A DNA stretch of 64,000 nucleotides from Marivita sp046592965 (GCF_046592965.1 NZ_JBISBV010000001.1:186001-250000); one strand, 5' to 3'; counted from the stretch's first letter, positions 33,484-43,657 are shown. Made by a program: numbers and translations. Notes: generated from the letters alone by a model not told the origin.

Positions 33484-34148
33484 TGCTTTTTGCCGCCGGA
33501 TTCGGTACGCGGATGGGCGATTTGACGCGCGATCGACCAAAACCGCTTGTGACCGTCGCCGGCAAGCCGCTGATCGCACATGCGATGGAAATCGTGCGTG
33601 CCGCGAAGTTGAACACGGTCGTTGTGAATGCGCATTACAAGGCTGACCAGATTGTTGATCATTTCGCGCACAGCGATGTTCAAGTGCTGGTAGAATCCCC
33701 CGAGATCCTCGATACCGGCGGCGGGTTGAAAGCGGCGCTTCCCGTGTTGAAGGCCGAAACCGTGTTTACCATGAACACGGATGCGGTCTGGACCGGCCCA
33801 AATCCCCTGATGATGCTTCAGGATGCGTGGCGCGACGACATGCAGGCGCTGCTTTTGTGTATTCCGAAAGACAATGCCATAGGCCACAACGGCAGCGGCG
33901 ATCTGGACATTCGCGAGGATGGAACCTCGGTCTGGGGAACGGAGACAATCTATTCCGGTTTGCAGATCATTAGCACCGATATCGTCTCTGACATGGGCGA
34001 ATCCGTGTTTTCGCTGAAAGAGGTCTGGCAAAACCTGATCGACGCAAACCAGTTGCACGGCATCGTCTATCCGGGCACATGGTGTGACGTCGGGCATCCG
34101 GGTGGCATCGCATTGGCCGAGACCATGCTGGGATATTCTGATGTTTGA
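33468..34148 (+). CDS. murU: MurNAc-1-phosphate uridylyltransferase MurU
   Basis: A 226-residue sugar-phosphate nucleotidyltransferase. The signature begins LFAAGFGTRMGDLT, with RPKPL just after it, and metal and substrate residues are in FTMNTDAVW and WCDVGHPGG. MurU converts MurNAc-1-phosphate and UTP to UDP-MurNAc in peptidoglycan recycling. It overlaps amgK by 16 bp and addB by 8 bp, so it is deep inside one operon. The related family of glucose-1-phosphate thymidylyltransferases is the alternative, but context favours MurU. Confidence 0.88.
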   Translation: MPDAVMLFAAGFGTRMGDLTRDRPKPLVTVAGKPLIAHAMEIVRAAKLNTVVVNAHYKADQIVDHFAHSDVQVLVESPEILDTGGGLKAALPVLKAETVFTMNTDAVWTGPNPLMMLQDAWRDDMQALLLCIPKDNAIGHNGSGDLDIREDGTSVWGTETIYSGLQIISTDIVSDMGESVFSLKEVWQNLIDANQLHGIVYPGTWCDVGHPGGIALAETMLGYSDV

Positions 34149-37086
34149 CTCGACCGAAACGGCCCGGATCTTCGGCCTGCCGCCAGGCGCTGATTTCGCT
34201 CAAGAGCTTGTGCGGGGTCTGAAGCGACGGCTTGCGGGTCAACCGCCCGACGCGATGGCACGGGTTGAATTGATCCTCAACACCCGCCGGATGCAGCGGC
34301 GGATCGAAGCGGTGTTTGATGCCGAGGGTGCTGGGTTCCTTCCGCGAATCCGGCTTTTGACCAACCTCGCCGACCCACTCGATACGGCTTTGCTTCCCGC
34401 GGCCGTTCCTGCCTTGCGTCGCCAGCTTGAGCTGTCCGAACTGGTCGCCCGCCTGATCGACGCCGACCCGAGCCTTGCGCCGAGGGCCGCGATCTACGAT
34501 CTGGCGCAAAGCCTTGGCGCATTGCTTGACGAGATGCAGGCCGAGGGTGTCTCGCCCGACACCATCGCGGCGTTGGACGTGAGCGATCAATCCGGCCACT
34601 GGGAACGCGCCCAACGGTTTTTGCAAATCGTCACCCGTTATTTTGACCCCCGATCCGATGCGCCGGACGCTGCAACGGTCAATCGCCTGGCGTTGGCCCT
34701 GAAATTGGAGCGTTGGCGCACCGCGCCGCCGCAGCATCCGATGATCGTTGCCGGCTCTACCGGATCGCGCGGAACAGCGTTTCAATTGATGTGCGCAGTT
34801 GCGCATCTTCCCCAAGGCGCGGTGATCTTGCCGGGTTTCGACTTCGACATGCCGGGCGCGGTCTGGAACGTGTTGCGCGACAACCTGCGCAACAGCGACG
34901 CGATGCAGGGCGAAGATCATCCGCAATTCCGGTTTGCGCGCTTGATGGACACGCTTCACCTCGATCACAGGGCCGTGGCGCAATGGACCAGCACGCCGCC
35001 GCCGAATCCGGCGCGAAACGCGCTTGTCTCGTTGGCCATGCGGCCCGCTCCGGTGACGGATCAATGGCTATCGGACGGTCCGGATTTGCCGCCATTTTCG
35101 CGAGCGATCCAGTCTCTGACGTTACTCAATGCGCCATCGCCCCGCGATGAAGCCCGCGCCATCGCGTTGCGATTGCGCCAAGCTGCCGAGGACGGGACGA
35201 CCGCGGCTTTGATCACGCCCGACCGGATGCTGACCCGTCGGGTCAGCGCGCTGCTGGACCGGTGGAACATCCTTCCTGACGATAGCGCCGGCACGCCTGC
35301 GCAACTGACCGCGCCCGGCCGCTTGCTCCGCCACATCGCGCAACTGCGCACCAACGGGCCAACCGCCGAGGCATTGCTGACGATTCTGAAACATCCGCTG
35401 TGTCATATCGGGGCCGAACGTGGCCAGCATCGCCTTTGGACCTCGGAACTGGAACTGTTCATACGCAAGACCGGCGTGCCATATCCCGATCTGCAACAGC
35501 TGCAAGCTTGGAAAAAAGCCGACGATGCGCGCGATTGGTTGGAATGGATCAACTCCTGTCTTCTCACTCCTGCTGAAACCGGCAAGCGACATCTGGCCGA
35601 CCACATTCAGCACCATATCACTCAGGCCGAGGCAATTTGTGCCGGATCGTGCAGCACCGATTCTTCGGAGCTTTGGGCAAAGGAGGCCGGGAAAACCTGC
35701 CGGGAAGCGTTTGACGAGCTGAGCGAAAACGCGGCGTTCGGAGGGGTCATGTCGGCGCGCGATTATGCCGATCTGGTCGATGGTATCCTGCGCGGCAAGG
35801 AGGTGCGCGACCGCGATGCACCGCACCCTCACATTCTCATCTGGGGCACCATCGAGGCGCGCGTGATGGGAGCTGACCTGGTCATTCTTGGCGGATTGAA
35901 CGAACACTCCTGGCCGGATGCGCCGCCTGCCGATCCGTGGCTCAATCGTCGGATGCGGCAGCAAGCCGGATTGCTGCTGCCTGAACGGCGCATCGGATTG
36001 TCCGCGCACGATTTCCAGCAGGCCATCGGTGCCAAGGAGGTCTGGCTCAGCAGGGCAGAGCGATCCGAGGATGCCGAAACCGTGCCGTCGCGCTGGCTCA
36101 ACCGGCTGACGAACCTGATGCGGGGATTGCCACAAACGGGTGGACCGGACGCGCTTGCGCGAATTGCGGAACGCGGGCAGCGGTGGCTTGATCTGGGTCG
36201 GGCACTGGAAACTCCGATCCACGCGCCACGCGCGCCGCGCCCATCGCCCGTGCCGCCCGTGATTGCGCGACCGACCGAGCTATCCGTCACCAATATCGAG
36301 AAACTGATCCGCGATCCTTATGCGATCTACGCCTCCAAGGTTTTGCGGCTTCACCAGCTTCACCCAATCCAGCACGCCCCCAACCCGATGCATCGCGGCA
36401 CGGTGATCCATAAAGTGTTCGAGGAATTCGTCTCTAATTCGGCCAATAACGTTGATTTGATAACAGAAGACGATTTGCTGAAGATTGCGCGCGACGTGCT
36501 TGACGCAAAGGTGCCGTGGCCGGCCGATCGCATTCAGTGGCGGGTGCGGATCGAAAAGGTGGCGCGGTGGTTTGTTGAAAATGAACTGGCCCGACGCACG
36601 GCTTCACGGCCTGTTCTGTTCGAGCAAAAGGGCTGGATGGACATCGCCAAGCCACCTTTTCGCGTCACCGCCAAGGCCGATCGGATCGACATGAACGAGC
36701 ACGGCGAAGCGCTCGTGTACGACTACAAAACAGGCTCTGCACCGACCAAAGACCAACAAATGTTGTTCGATGTCCAATTGCTTGTCACCGCCGCTCTGAT
36801 TTGCGAAGGCGGTTTTGAAAGCCTGCGCCCACGCAGCGTCGCGGACGCCCGCTATATTTCATTGTCCGGTGACGGCAAGGAGGTGCCTGCGCCTCTGAAC
36901 GAATGTCCGCCCGAGCGCACATTGGCGATGTTGCACAAACTGATCGAGGCATACCGCGATCCCGACACCGGCTACACCGCCCGCAACAAGATGCACAAAG
37001 ACGCCTTTGGCTCTGATTTCGACCAGCTGTCGCGGTTTGGCGAATGGGATGTCTCTGACGCGGCGCGAAAGGTATTTCTGAAATGA
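34141..37086 (+). CDS. addB: Double-strand break repair protein AddB
   Basis: A 981-residue alphaproteobacterial AddB: an inactivated helicase-like N-terminal half and a RecB-family nuclease at the C-terminus (near residue 860, VYDYKTGSAP supplies the Asp and Lys of the nuclease core). With AddA it forms the helicase-nuclease that resects DNA ends and loads RecA, replacing RecBCD. The start overlaps the end of murU and the stop overlaps the addA start. The 19-residue longer in-frame form would lie entirely within murU. Confidence 0.93.
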   Translation: MFDSTETARIFGLPPGADFAQELVRGLKRRLAGQPPDAMARVELILNTRRMQRRIEAVFDAEGAGFLPRIRLLTNLADPLDTALLPAAVPALRRQLELSELVARLIDADPSLAPRAAIYDLAQSLGALLDEMQAEGVSPDTIAALDVSDQSGHWERAQRFLQIVTRYFDPRSDAPDAATVNRLALALKLERWRTAPPQHPMIVAGSTGSRGTAFQLMCAVAHLPQGAVILPGFDFDMPGAVWNVLRDNLRNSDAMQGEDHPQFRFARLMDTLHLDHRAVAQWTSTPPPNPARNALVSLAMRPAPVTDQWLSDGPDLPPFSRAIQSLTLLNAPSPRDEARAIALRLRQAAEDGTTAALITPDRMLTRRVSALLDRWNILPDDSAGTPAQLTAPGRLLRHIAQLRTNGPTAEALLTILKHPLCHIGAERGQHRLWTSELELFIRKTGVPYPDLQQLQAWKKADDARDWLEWINSCLLTPAETGKRHLADHIQHHITQAEAICAGSCSTDSSELWAKEAGKTCREAFDELSENAAFGGVMSARDYADLVDGILRGKEVRDRDAPHPHILIWGTIEARVMGADLVILGGLNEHSWPDAPPADPWLNRRMRQQAGLLLPERRIGLSAHDFQQAIGAKEVWLSRAERSEDAETVPSRWLNRLTNLMRGLPQTGGPDALARIAERGQRWLDLGRALETPIHAPRAPRPSPVPPVIARPTELSVTNIEKLIRDPYAIYASKVLRLHQLHPIQHAPNPMHRGTVIHKVFEEFVSNSANNVDLITEDDLLKIARDVLDAKVPWPADRIQWRVRIEKVARWFVENELARRTASRPVLFEQKGWMDIAKPPFRVTAKADRIDMNEHGEALVYDYKTGSAPTKDQQMLFDVQLLVTAALICEGGFESLRPRSVADARYISLSGDGKEVPAPLNECPPERTLAMLHKLIEAYRDPDTGYTARNKMHKDAFGSDFDQLSRFGEWDVSDAARKVFLK

Positions 37087-40000
37087 TCCGCGATGATGCC
37101 ACCGAAGCACAAGTGCGCGCCGCAGATCCCTCTGCCTCGACATGGCTTGGTGCCAATGCCGGGTCGGGCAAGACCCGCGTCTTGACGGACCGCGTTGCAC
37201 GGTTGTTGCTGGGCAATGCCCAGCCGGAACACATCCTGTGCCTGACCTTCACCAACGCCGCCGCGAGCGAGATGCAAAACCGGCTGTTCAAACGGTTGGG
37301 CGAATGGGCCATGCTGGACGATGCGAGCCTACGCCAGGAACTGATGGAACTCGGCGAAGCGCCTGACGCGCTTGACCGCGAATTTCTGGCACGCGCCAGA
37401 ACATTGTTCGCGCGCGCGATTGAAACTCCCGGCGGACTGCGTATCCAGACCATCCATGCGTTTTGCGCCTCAATCTTGCGCCGGTTTCCGCTCGAGGCTG
37501 GGGTCAGTCCGCAGTTTCAGGAAATCGACGACCGCGCCGCGCAATTGCTCAGAGAGCATATCCTCGACGGGATGGCCCAAGGCCCGGATGCCGGTTTGAT
37601 CGCCGAGATCGCCCGCATCGCATCCAACAACCCGCTTCACACCTTGGCCGACAAGATCGTCGGCGACCGTGACGGGTTTGTACCATCGCTCAACCACCGT
37701 GACCTGTATCACCGATACGGGATAGAGGACGGTACAACCAACGACGACGTTTTGAAGAGTGTCTTTCTTGGAGGCGAAATTGCGTTTCTGGCCGAGCTAG
37801 TGCCTGATCTCCTGGCCAGCAGCGCAATGGATCAAAAGCTGGGTCGGGCGTTTCATACGGTCAAACAAGCTGATCTCGCAGCGCTCAAGACGCTTGAATC
37901 TGTTCTGCTCAAGGCGGATGGCGCAGCCAAAACAGGCTCTATTCCGACGAAAAAACTGCAAACCGGAGCCTTGGCGCATGCGATGGACACGCTTGATGCC
38001 CTGATTCTCCGGGTCGAAGCGGCTCGCGAGTTGCGTCTGGCGGTGGATGCGGTTCATCGCGACGCAACTCTCCACCGCTTCGCCAGCGCGTTTCTGAGGC
38101 GCTATGAAGAGACGAAACAGGCGCGAGGTTGGCTTGATTTTGATGATCTGATCTCCCGCACCCGTGCGCTTTTGACAGACACCAAACAGGCAGAATGGGT
38201 TCTCTATCGCCTCGATGGCAGCATCGACCATATTCTGGTCGACGAGGCGCAGGACACGAGCCCGGCGCAATGGGATGTCATCAACCAGCTCGCCCGCGAA
38301 TTCACATCGGGTGAAGGAGCGCGCACCGGGATGCAGCGCACCATTTTCGTGGTCGGAGACAAGAAACAGTCGATCTATTCGTTTCAGGGCGCCGACCCGC
38401 AGGAATTCGATCACATGCGCGCGGCGTTTGGCGATCAGATGAAAGCAACCGACGCTCCGCTTCAGGACGGCCAACTCAGCTATTCCTTCCGCTCTTCCGT
38501 TCCGATCCTGCGTGTGGTCGATGAGCTTTTCAAAGGGCGCGACAAGGCCGGTTTTCTGCCCGATCAGAGCCATATCTCGTTTCACGACACATTGCCGGGC
38601 CGGGTTGATCTGTGGCCGCTAATCGAAAAGCCGGACGAGGATGACGATGATCTGCCTTGGGATTCCCCAGTGGATCGGGTCAGCCCGACGCATCACAACG
38701 TCATCCTCGCCCAGCGCATCGCGCGCTTTATCGACACAACCTTGAAAGACGGCACCGCGTTGCCAGTCGGCAAAAACCCAGACGGATCAATCAAGGCCCG
38801 CGCGGTTCACGCTGGCGATTTCCTGATCCTCGTACGCAGTCGCGGCCCCCTGTTTCACGAGATTCTCAAAAGCTGCAAGACGCTCGGCCTGCCGATCGCC
38901 GGAGCTGACAAGCTCAAGGTCATGGCCGAATTGGCGGTGCAGGATTTGCGGGCGCTTTTGGCCTTTCTGGCAACCCCCGAAGAAAGCTTGTCTCTCGCCT
39001 CAGCCCTTCGCTCGCCGTTGTTCGGTTTTGACGAACAGGCGATCTTCGATCTCGCCCATCGCCGAAAGTCGCCCCATCTCTGGGAGGAGTTACGCCGTCG
39101 TAGAGACGATTTTGCCGGTGCGATGGAGGTTCTCGATGATCTGCGCAGTCAACTGGATTTCCTGCGCCCCTACGACCTATTGGAGCGCATTCTTATCCGC
39201 CACAAGGGCCGCCAGAAACTGATCGGGCGTCTGGGAGAAGAGGCCGAAGACGGGATCGATGCGCTGCTCAATCAGGCCTTGGCGTATGAGCAGACCGACA
39301 TTCCCAGCTTGACCGGCTTTCTGCACTGGATGGAAACCGATGACATCGAGATCAAGCGCACCGTGGATGGCGCCGGATCGCGCATTCGGGTGATGACAAT
39401 TCATGGTGCCAAGGGTTTGGAAGCACCGATCGTCATTCTCCCCGATACACACAAGAAGCGCTCGCAATCCAGTCGCGAGATCTTTGTCACGGCAGAGGGC
39501 AAGACCCACTGGCGTGGATCCGACAAGACACGTGCCACCTATCAGCGCATCGCCGTGGATCGCGCGCGCGATGCCGAGGAGCAAGAGCGCGACCGTCTTC
39601 TATATGTGGCTCTGACTCGGGCCGAACGCTGGCTTGTCGTTGCGGCCGCTGGAACGCCGGACAAGAACGCGGACGCGTGGCATGACCGTGTGAAAGCGAC
39701 ACTGGAAACGGTCGGAGGACTCGAGCATGACTTCAGCTTCGGCGATGACGGTCCGAAAAAAGGTCTCCGACTCGAACACCTGGACTGGCCCGAGGAAGGC
39801 GGTGCTTCCCAAGAGGAGAACCTTGCGTCGGAGGTTGAGCTGCCCGAGCTCTTTACCCGCTCGCTAACGGAAGCGCCCGAGACGAAAGCGGCAATCAGCC
39901 CCTCCGACCTGGGCGGTGCGAAGGCTCTCCCCGGTGCAGACGGAGATCTGAGCGATCTTGCGAAGGAACGCGGCACGCTGATCCATCTGCTCTTGGAAAT

Positions 40001-40478
40001 CTTGCCGCAGGTGACAGAGCCGGATCGCCAGACGGTTGCGCAAAAATTGCTGAATGGCCATTCGCTTGCAGAGGACATGATCGGCGAGGTTTTGACCGTT
40101 CTGGAACAACCGGACCTGTCGCGCTTTTTCGCAGAGCATGCCCTGGCCGAGGTGCCGATCACCGCTTCCATCGCCGCTCTTCCGGACACGGTGCTGCATG
40201 GCATTATCGACCGGCTGGTTGTCGGCACTGACAAAATCACTGCTGTCGACTTCAAGACCAACCGCACGGTTCCGAAAAACGAAAGCGAAACGCCTGAGGG
40301 TTTGCTGCGCCAAATGGGCGCCTATCGCGCGATGCTGGGCGAAATCTATCCCGACACTCCAATCGAAATCGGCATTCTCTGGACCCGCACCGCCATCTAT
40401 ATGCCGTTGTCCGAAACCCTGACGGCACAAGCTCTCGTGAGGGCACGCCATCTTGACGCCCCTGCGCAGGATACCTAG
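37083..40478 (+). CDS. addA: Double-strand break repair helicase-nuclease AddA
   Basis: A 1131-residue UvrD/RecB-type protein. Walker A is GANAGSGKTRVL at about residues 23-34. Helicase motifs II and III are seen as ILVDEAQDTSPAQW and VGDKKQSIYSFQGAD, and motif V as TIHGAKGLEAP. The C-terminal nuclease is intact near residue 1055 (VDFKTNRTVP). Its ATG overlaps the addB stop. AddA supplies the motor and one of the two nucleases of AddAB. Confidence 0.95.
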   Translation: MIRDDATEAQVRAADPSASTWLGANAGSGKTRVLTDRVARLLLGNAQPEHILCLTFTNAAASEMQNRLFKRLGEWAMLDDASLRQELMELGEAPDALDREFLARARTLFARAIETPGGLRIQTIHAFCASILRRFPLEAGVSPQFQEIDDRAAQLLREHILDGMAQGPDAGLIAEIARIASNNPLHTLADKIVGDRDGFVPSLNHRDLYHRYGIEDGTTNDDVLKSVFLGGEIAFLAELVPDLLASSAMDQKLGRAFHTVKQADLAALKTLESVLLKADGAAKTGSIPTKKLQTGALAHAMDTLDALILRVEAARELRLAVDAVHRDATLHRFASAFLRRYEETKQARGWLDFDDLISRTRALLTDTKQAEWVLYRLDGSIDHILVDEAQDTSPAQWDVINQLAREFTSGEGARTGMQRTIFVVGDKKQSIYSFQGADPQEFDHMRAAFGDQMKATDAPLQDGQLSYSFRSSVPILRVVDELFKGRDKAGFLPDQSHISFHDTLPGRVDLWPLIEKPDEDDDDLPWDSPVDRVSPTHHNVILAQRIARFIDTTLKDGTALPVGKNPDGSIKARAVHAGDFLILVRSRGPLFHEILKSCKTLGLPIAGADKLKVMAELAVQDLRALLAFLATPEESLSLASALRSPLFGFDEQAIFDLAHRRKSPHLWEELRRRRDDFAGAMEVLDDLRSQLDFLRPYDLLERILIRHKGRQKLIGRLGEEAEDGIDALLNQALAYEQTDIPSLTGFLHWMETDDIEIKRTVDGAGSRIRVMTIHGAKGLEAPIVILPDTHKKRSQSSREIFVTAEGKTHWRGSDKTRATYQRIAVDRARDAEEQERDRLLYVALTRAERWLVVAAAGTPDKNADAWHDRVKATLETVGGLEHDFSFGDDGPKKGLRLEHLDWPEEGGASQEENLASEVELPELFTRSLTEAPETKAAISPSDLGGAKALPGADGDLSDLAKERGTLIHLLLEILPQVTEPDRQTVAQKLLNGHSLAEDMIGEVLTVLEQPDLSRFFAEHALAEVPITASIAALPDTVLHGIIDRLVVGTDKITAVDFKTNRTVPKNESETPEGLLRQMGAYRAMLGEIYPDTPIEIGILWTRTAIYMPLSETLTAQALVRARHLDAPAQDT

Positions 40479-40526
40479 TCTTCTAGATCGACCCACACAT
40501 GCGCCAGAACCGCAAGGAGAGACCAG

Positions 40527-40847
40527 ATGTCCACAGTCGCCGTCACCGATGACACTTTCGATGCCGAAGTGAAAAATTCAAGCGTTCCAGTTGTTGTCGA
40601 TTTTTGGGCCGAATGGTGTGGCCCCTGCAAACAGATCGGCCCGGCCCTCGAAGAGCTTGCCGCCGAATATGGCGATACCATCAAGATCGCCAAGGTCGAT
40701 GTCGACAACAATCCCAACACCGCCGCGGCGATGGGTGTGCGCGGGATCCCGTCGCTCTTCATCTTCAAAGACGGACAGATCGTCTCCAACCGCACCGGTG
40801 CTGCGCCAAAGGCGGCTCTCAAGGGCTGGATCGACGAAAGCATCTGA
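40527..40847 (+). CDS. trxA: Thioredoxin 1
   Basis: A 106-residue thioredoxin with the active site WCGPC (C31 and C34), the buried Asp in VVVDFWAEW, and the cis-proline in RGIPSLFIF. It is the general cytoplasmic disulfide reductant. A strong AAGGAGAGA ribosome-binding site precedes the ATG. It follows addA by 48 bp and ends at a strong terminator, so it can be transcribed with addAB or alone. Confidence 0.96.
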   Translation: MSTVAVTDDTFDAEVKNSSVPVVVDFWAEWCGPCKQIGPALEELAAEYGDTIKIAKVDVDNNPNTAAAMGVRGIPSLFIFKDGQIVSNRTGAAPKAALKGWIDESI

Positions 40848-40866
40848 GGCTCCCCTCTCGTTTCGC

Positions 40867-40897
40867 AAACGCCCGGCCGTCACTGCCGGGCGTTTCG
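40867..40897 (+). terminator. Intrinsic terminator of trxA
   Basis: Perfect 10-bp stem AAACGCCCGG / CCGGGCGTTT with a 9-nt loop, 19 bp after the stop. The T-run is short (TTTC), but A and T in the arms give a bidirectional-type terminator. Confidence 0.75.
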
Positions 40898-40907
40898 CGT
40901 TGCGGGG

Positions 40908-40935
40908 TTGTGTGACCTGCCTCTTCGGCCCATAT
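40908..40935 (+). promoter_or_regulatory. Possible heat-shock (RpoH) promoter of hslVU
   Basis: TTG at 40908 and CCCATAT at 40929 are separated by 18 bp and lie 27 bp before hslV. The -10-like element matches the CCCCATNT type used by sigma-32. hslVU is a classical heat-shock operon, which makes the reading attractive. The -35 match is short, so this is tentative. Confidence 0.35.
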
Positions 40936-40962
40936 CGACATCAAACGCGAGAAGGACAATCC

Positions 40963-41520
40963 ATGGCTGACAACGAGTTTCCCGGCTGGCACGGCACCAC
41001 GATCATCGGCGTTCGCAAAGGCGGCAAGGTCGTGATCGCAGGCGACGGGCAAGTCAGCCTCGGGCAGACGGTGATCAAGGGCACCGCGCGCAAGGTGCGG
41101 CGGATTTCTCCCGGCGGGTACGATGTCGTCGCCGGGTTCGCAGGCTCGACCGCGGATGCGTTCACATTGCTCGAACGGTTGGAGACGAAGCTCGAGGCGA
41201 CGCCTGGTCAACTTCAGAGAGCCAGCGTCGAGTTGGCGAAAGACTGGCGTACCGACAAATATCTCCAAAAGCTCGAAGCGATGCTTATCGTCACCGACGG
41301 CAAGGATCTGTACGTCATCACCGGCGCGGGAGATGTGCTCGAGCCCGAGCATGATGTGACCGCCATCGGATCGGGCGGCAATTATGCACTGGCTGCCGGA
41401 CGCGCTCTGATGGAGGGCGATCTTGACGCAGAAGAAGTGGCACGCCGCGCGATGGCGATTGCTGCCGACATTTGTGTCTACACCAATGGCAATCTGACCG
41501 TCGAAACCATCGAGGCCTGA
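40963..41520 (+). CDS. hslV: ATP-dependent protease subunit HslV (ClpQ)
   Basis: A 185-residue proteasome-like peptidase. The catalytic N-terminal threonine is Thr12 in WHGTTIIG, exposed after removal of an 11-residue propeptide, the alphaproteobacterial arrangement. The VIAGDGQVSLGQT and ITGAGDVLEPE segments are conserved. It forms double hexamers with the HslU ATPase, encoded 35 bp downstream. A longer in-frame start overlaps trxA and is rejected. Confidence 0.96.
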   Translation: MADNEFPGWHGTTIIGVRKGGKVVIAGDGQVSLGQTVIKGTARKVRRISPGGYDVVAGFAGSTADAFTLLERLETKLEATPGQLQRASVELAKDWRTDKYLQKLEAMLIVTDGKDLYVITGAGDVLEPEHDVTAIGSGGNYALAAGRALMEGDLDAEEVARRAMAIAADICVYTNGNLTVETIEA

Positions 41521-41555
41521 ATCGACTACGCCCGGTTCCGAAAAGGAAATCCCAT

Positions 41556-42866
41556 ATGACCGACCTCACTCCGCGCGAAATCGTCTCTGAACTGGACCGT
41601 TTCATCATCGGCCAGAAAGACGCCAAACGAGCTGTTGCCGTTGCGCTGCGCAACCGCTGGCGACGCAAGCAATTAAGCGATGATCTGCGCGATGAGGTGT
41701 ACCCCAAGAATATTCTGATGATCGGCCCGACCGGCGTTGGCAAAACCGAGATCAGCCGCCGCCTCGCCAAACTCGCCCGCGCGCCCTTCCTCAAGGTCGA
41801 AGCGACCAAGTTTACCGAAGTGGGATATGTCGGGCGCGACGTTGAACAGATCATCCGCGACCTGATGGACGCCGCCATTGCCATGACCCGCGATCACATG
41901 CGTGAGGATGTGAAAGCCAAGGCACACGAGGCCGCCGAAGAACGCGTGATCGAAGCAATTGCCGGTGAGGGTGCCCGCGAAGGCACGCGCGAGATGTTTC
42001 GCAAGAAGCTCAAGGATGGCCTTCTCGATGACACCATCATCGAACTCGAACTTCAGGACACATCCAGCCCGTTCCCGACAATGGACATCCCCGGCCAGCC
42101 GGGCATGGGCGGTGCTGGCATGATGAATCTTGGTGATCTGTTCGGCAAGGCGTTCAGCGGGCGCACCACGCGCAAGCGCCTTACCGTGGCCGAAAGCTAT
42201 GACATCCTGATCGCCGAAGAGGCCGACAAGCTGCTGGACGATGAACAGGTCAAGGAAGCCGCGCTCGAGGCGGTTGAACAGAACGGCATCGTTTTTCTTG
42301 ACGAAATCGACAAGGTCGCTGCCCGCCAGGAAACCCGTGGCGGTGATGTCAGCCGCGAGGGTGTGCAACGGGATTTGCTGCCGCTGATCGAAGGCACCAC
42401 TGTCAGCACCAAGCATGGACCGGTGAAAACCGACCATATCCTGTTCATCGCATCCGGCGCATTCCACATTGCCAAACCATCAGACCTCCTGCCCGAACTC
42501 CAGGGTCGCCTGCCGATCCGGGTCAACCTGCGCGCCCTCACCGAAGAGGATTTCGTGCGCATCCTGACCGAAACCGACAATGCGCTGACGCTGCAATACA
42601 CCGCGCTCATGGCGACAGAAGAGGTGACCGTGACCTTCACCGAGGACGGAATCGCCGCCTTGGCCAAGATCGCGGCGGACGTAAACCAGAGCATCGAAAA
42701 CATCGGTGCACGGCGTTTGTACACCGTCATGGAGCGCGTTTTCGAAGAGCTGAGCTTTGAAGCACCCGACAAATCCGGCGAAAGCGTCACCGTCGACGCG
42801 GACTTCGTGGAGCAACATCTGGGCGAATTGACGAGATCCACGGATTTGAGCAGATATGTTCTCTAG
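41556..42866 (+). CDS. hslU: HslU ATPase subunit (ClpY)
   Basis: A 436-residue AAA+ unfoldase. Walker A is GPTGVGKT at 57-64, Walker B is IVFLDEIDK, and the pore-loop region GYVGRD is present; the C-terminus ending in RYVL docks into HslV. It feeds unfolded substrates to HslV. AAAAGGAAAT stands upstream of the ATG, and an in-frame longer start is non-homologous. Confidence 0.97.
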   Translation: MTDLTPREIVSELDRFIIGQKDAKRAVAVALRNRWRRKQLSDDLRDEVYPKNILMIGPTGVGKTEISRRLAKLARAPFLKVEATKFTEVGYVGRDVEQIIRDLMDAAIAMTRDHMREDVKAKAHEAAEERVIEAIAGEGAREGTREMFRKKLKDGLLDDTIIELELQDTSSPFPTMDIPGQPGMGGAGMMNLGDLFGKAFSGRTTRKRLTVAESYDILIAEEADKLLDDEQVKEAALEAVEQNGIVFLDEIDKVAARQETRGGDVSREGVQRDLLPLIEGTTVSTKHGPVKTDHILFIASGAFHIAKPSDLLPELQGRLPIRVNLRALTEEDFVRILTETDNALTLQYTALMATEEVTVTFTEDGIAALAKIAADVNQSIENIGARRLYTVMERVFEELSFEAPDKSGESVTVDADFVEQHLGELTRSTDLSRYVL

Positions 42867-42898
42867 GCGCGGTCCAGTTTCTCTTTTTTCAGAATACT

Positions 42899-42931
42899 CC
42901 CGCCGGAGGCATCCTAACACTTCCCGGCGGG
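42899..42931 (+). terminator. Stem-loop after hslU
   Basis: Arms CCCGCCGG / CCGGCGGG form an 8-bp perfect stem with a 17-nt loop, followed by GCCTGTTTCT. The T-run is poor. It probably ends the hslVU transcript before the next gene. Confidence 0.5.
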
Positions 42932-42976
42932 CCTGTTTCTGGATATGTGAGCGCCAACAACTCGCAAGAGGCGCTT

Positions 42977-43654
42977 ATGAAACGATCCCGCATCAACGAC
43001 ATCCTGCGCGAAGGCGATGCCTTCATTCGCTCCTTCGGCTACACGCTGCCGCCATTTGCCTATCTGTCCCCGGATGCGTTGCGCGCCCGCGATCATACAT
43101 GGATCAAGGCACGGCGCATGGGGTGGGACATTACCGATTACGGTGCCGAGCGCTTCGACGAGATGGGCCTGTTTCTGTTTACCGTTCGAAACGGGCTCAC
43201 CAGCGATCTCGGCAAGGAAAGCGCTATGGTCTATGCCGAGAAAATTATGATTTCACAGCGCGATCAGCTTAGCCCGATGCATCGGCACGACCTCAAGGTC
43301 GAGGACATCATCAACCGCGGCGGCGGCACACTGGTGCTTGAACTTTACATGGCTGATCGCTCGGGCGAGATCGACCGTTCGGCAGAGGTGCAGGTGATGG
43401 TTGACGGCACATCGCGCAGTCTTCCCGCAGGTGGGCGTCTCAAGCTTGATCTCGGTGAATCCGTGACGTTGTTCCCGAATATATGGCACGCGTTCTGGGC
43501 CGAAGACGAAGATGTCTTGATTGGCGAGGTTTCGACTGTGAATGACGATCTGACCGACAATATATTCGAACAACCCATCGGGCGGTTTTCCAACATCGAC
43601 GAGGACGAGCCACCGTTGCATCTGTTGGTGTCGGATTACGACACGTATCTGTGA
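42977..43654 (+). CDS. D-lyxose ketol-isomerase-like cupin
   Basis: A 225-residue cupin related to D-lyxose isomerase, which interconverts D-lyxose and D-xylulose (and often D-mannose and D-fructose). Metal ligands are visible: His102, His104 and Glu109 in MHRHDLKVED and His172 in NIWHAFW. AAGAGG lies before the ATG used; a GTG ten codons upstream is less likely. It is monocistronic, closed by a strong terminator, and convergent with an ABC importer. Substrate assignment is by family. Confidence 0.82.
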   Translation: MKRSRINDILREGDAFIRSFGYTLPPFAYLSPDALRARDHTWIKARRMGWDITDYGAERFDEMGLFLFTVRNGLTSDLGKESAMVYAEKIMISQRDQLSPMHRHDLKVEDIINRGGGTLVLELYMADRSGEIDRSAEVQVMVDGTSRSLPAGGRLKLDLGESVTLFPNIWHAFWAEDEDVLIGEVSTVNDDLTDNIFEQPIGRFSNIDEDEPPLHLLVSDYDTYL

Positions 43655-43657
43655 CGT

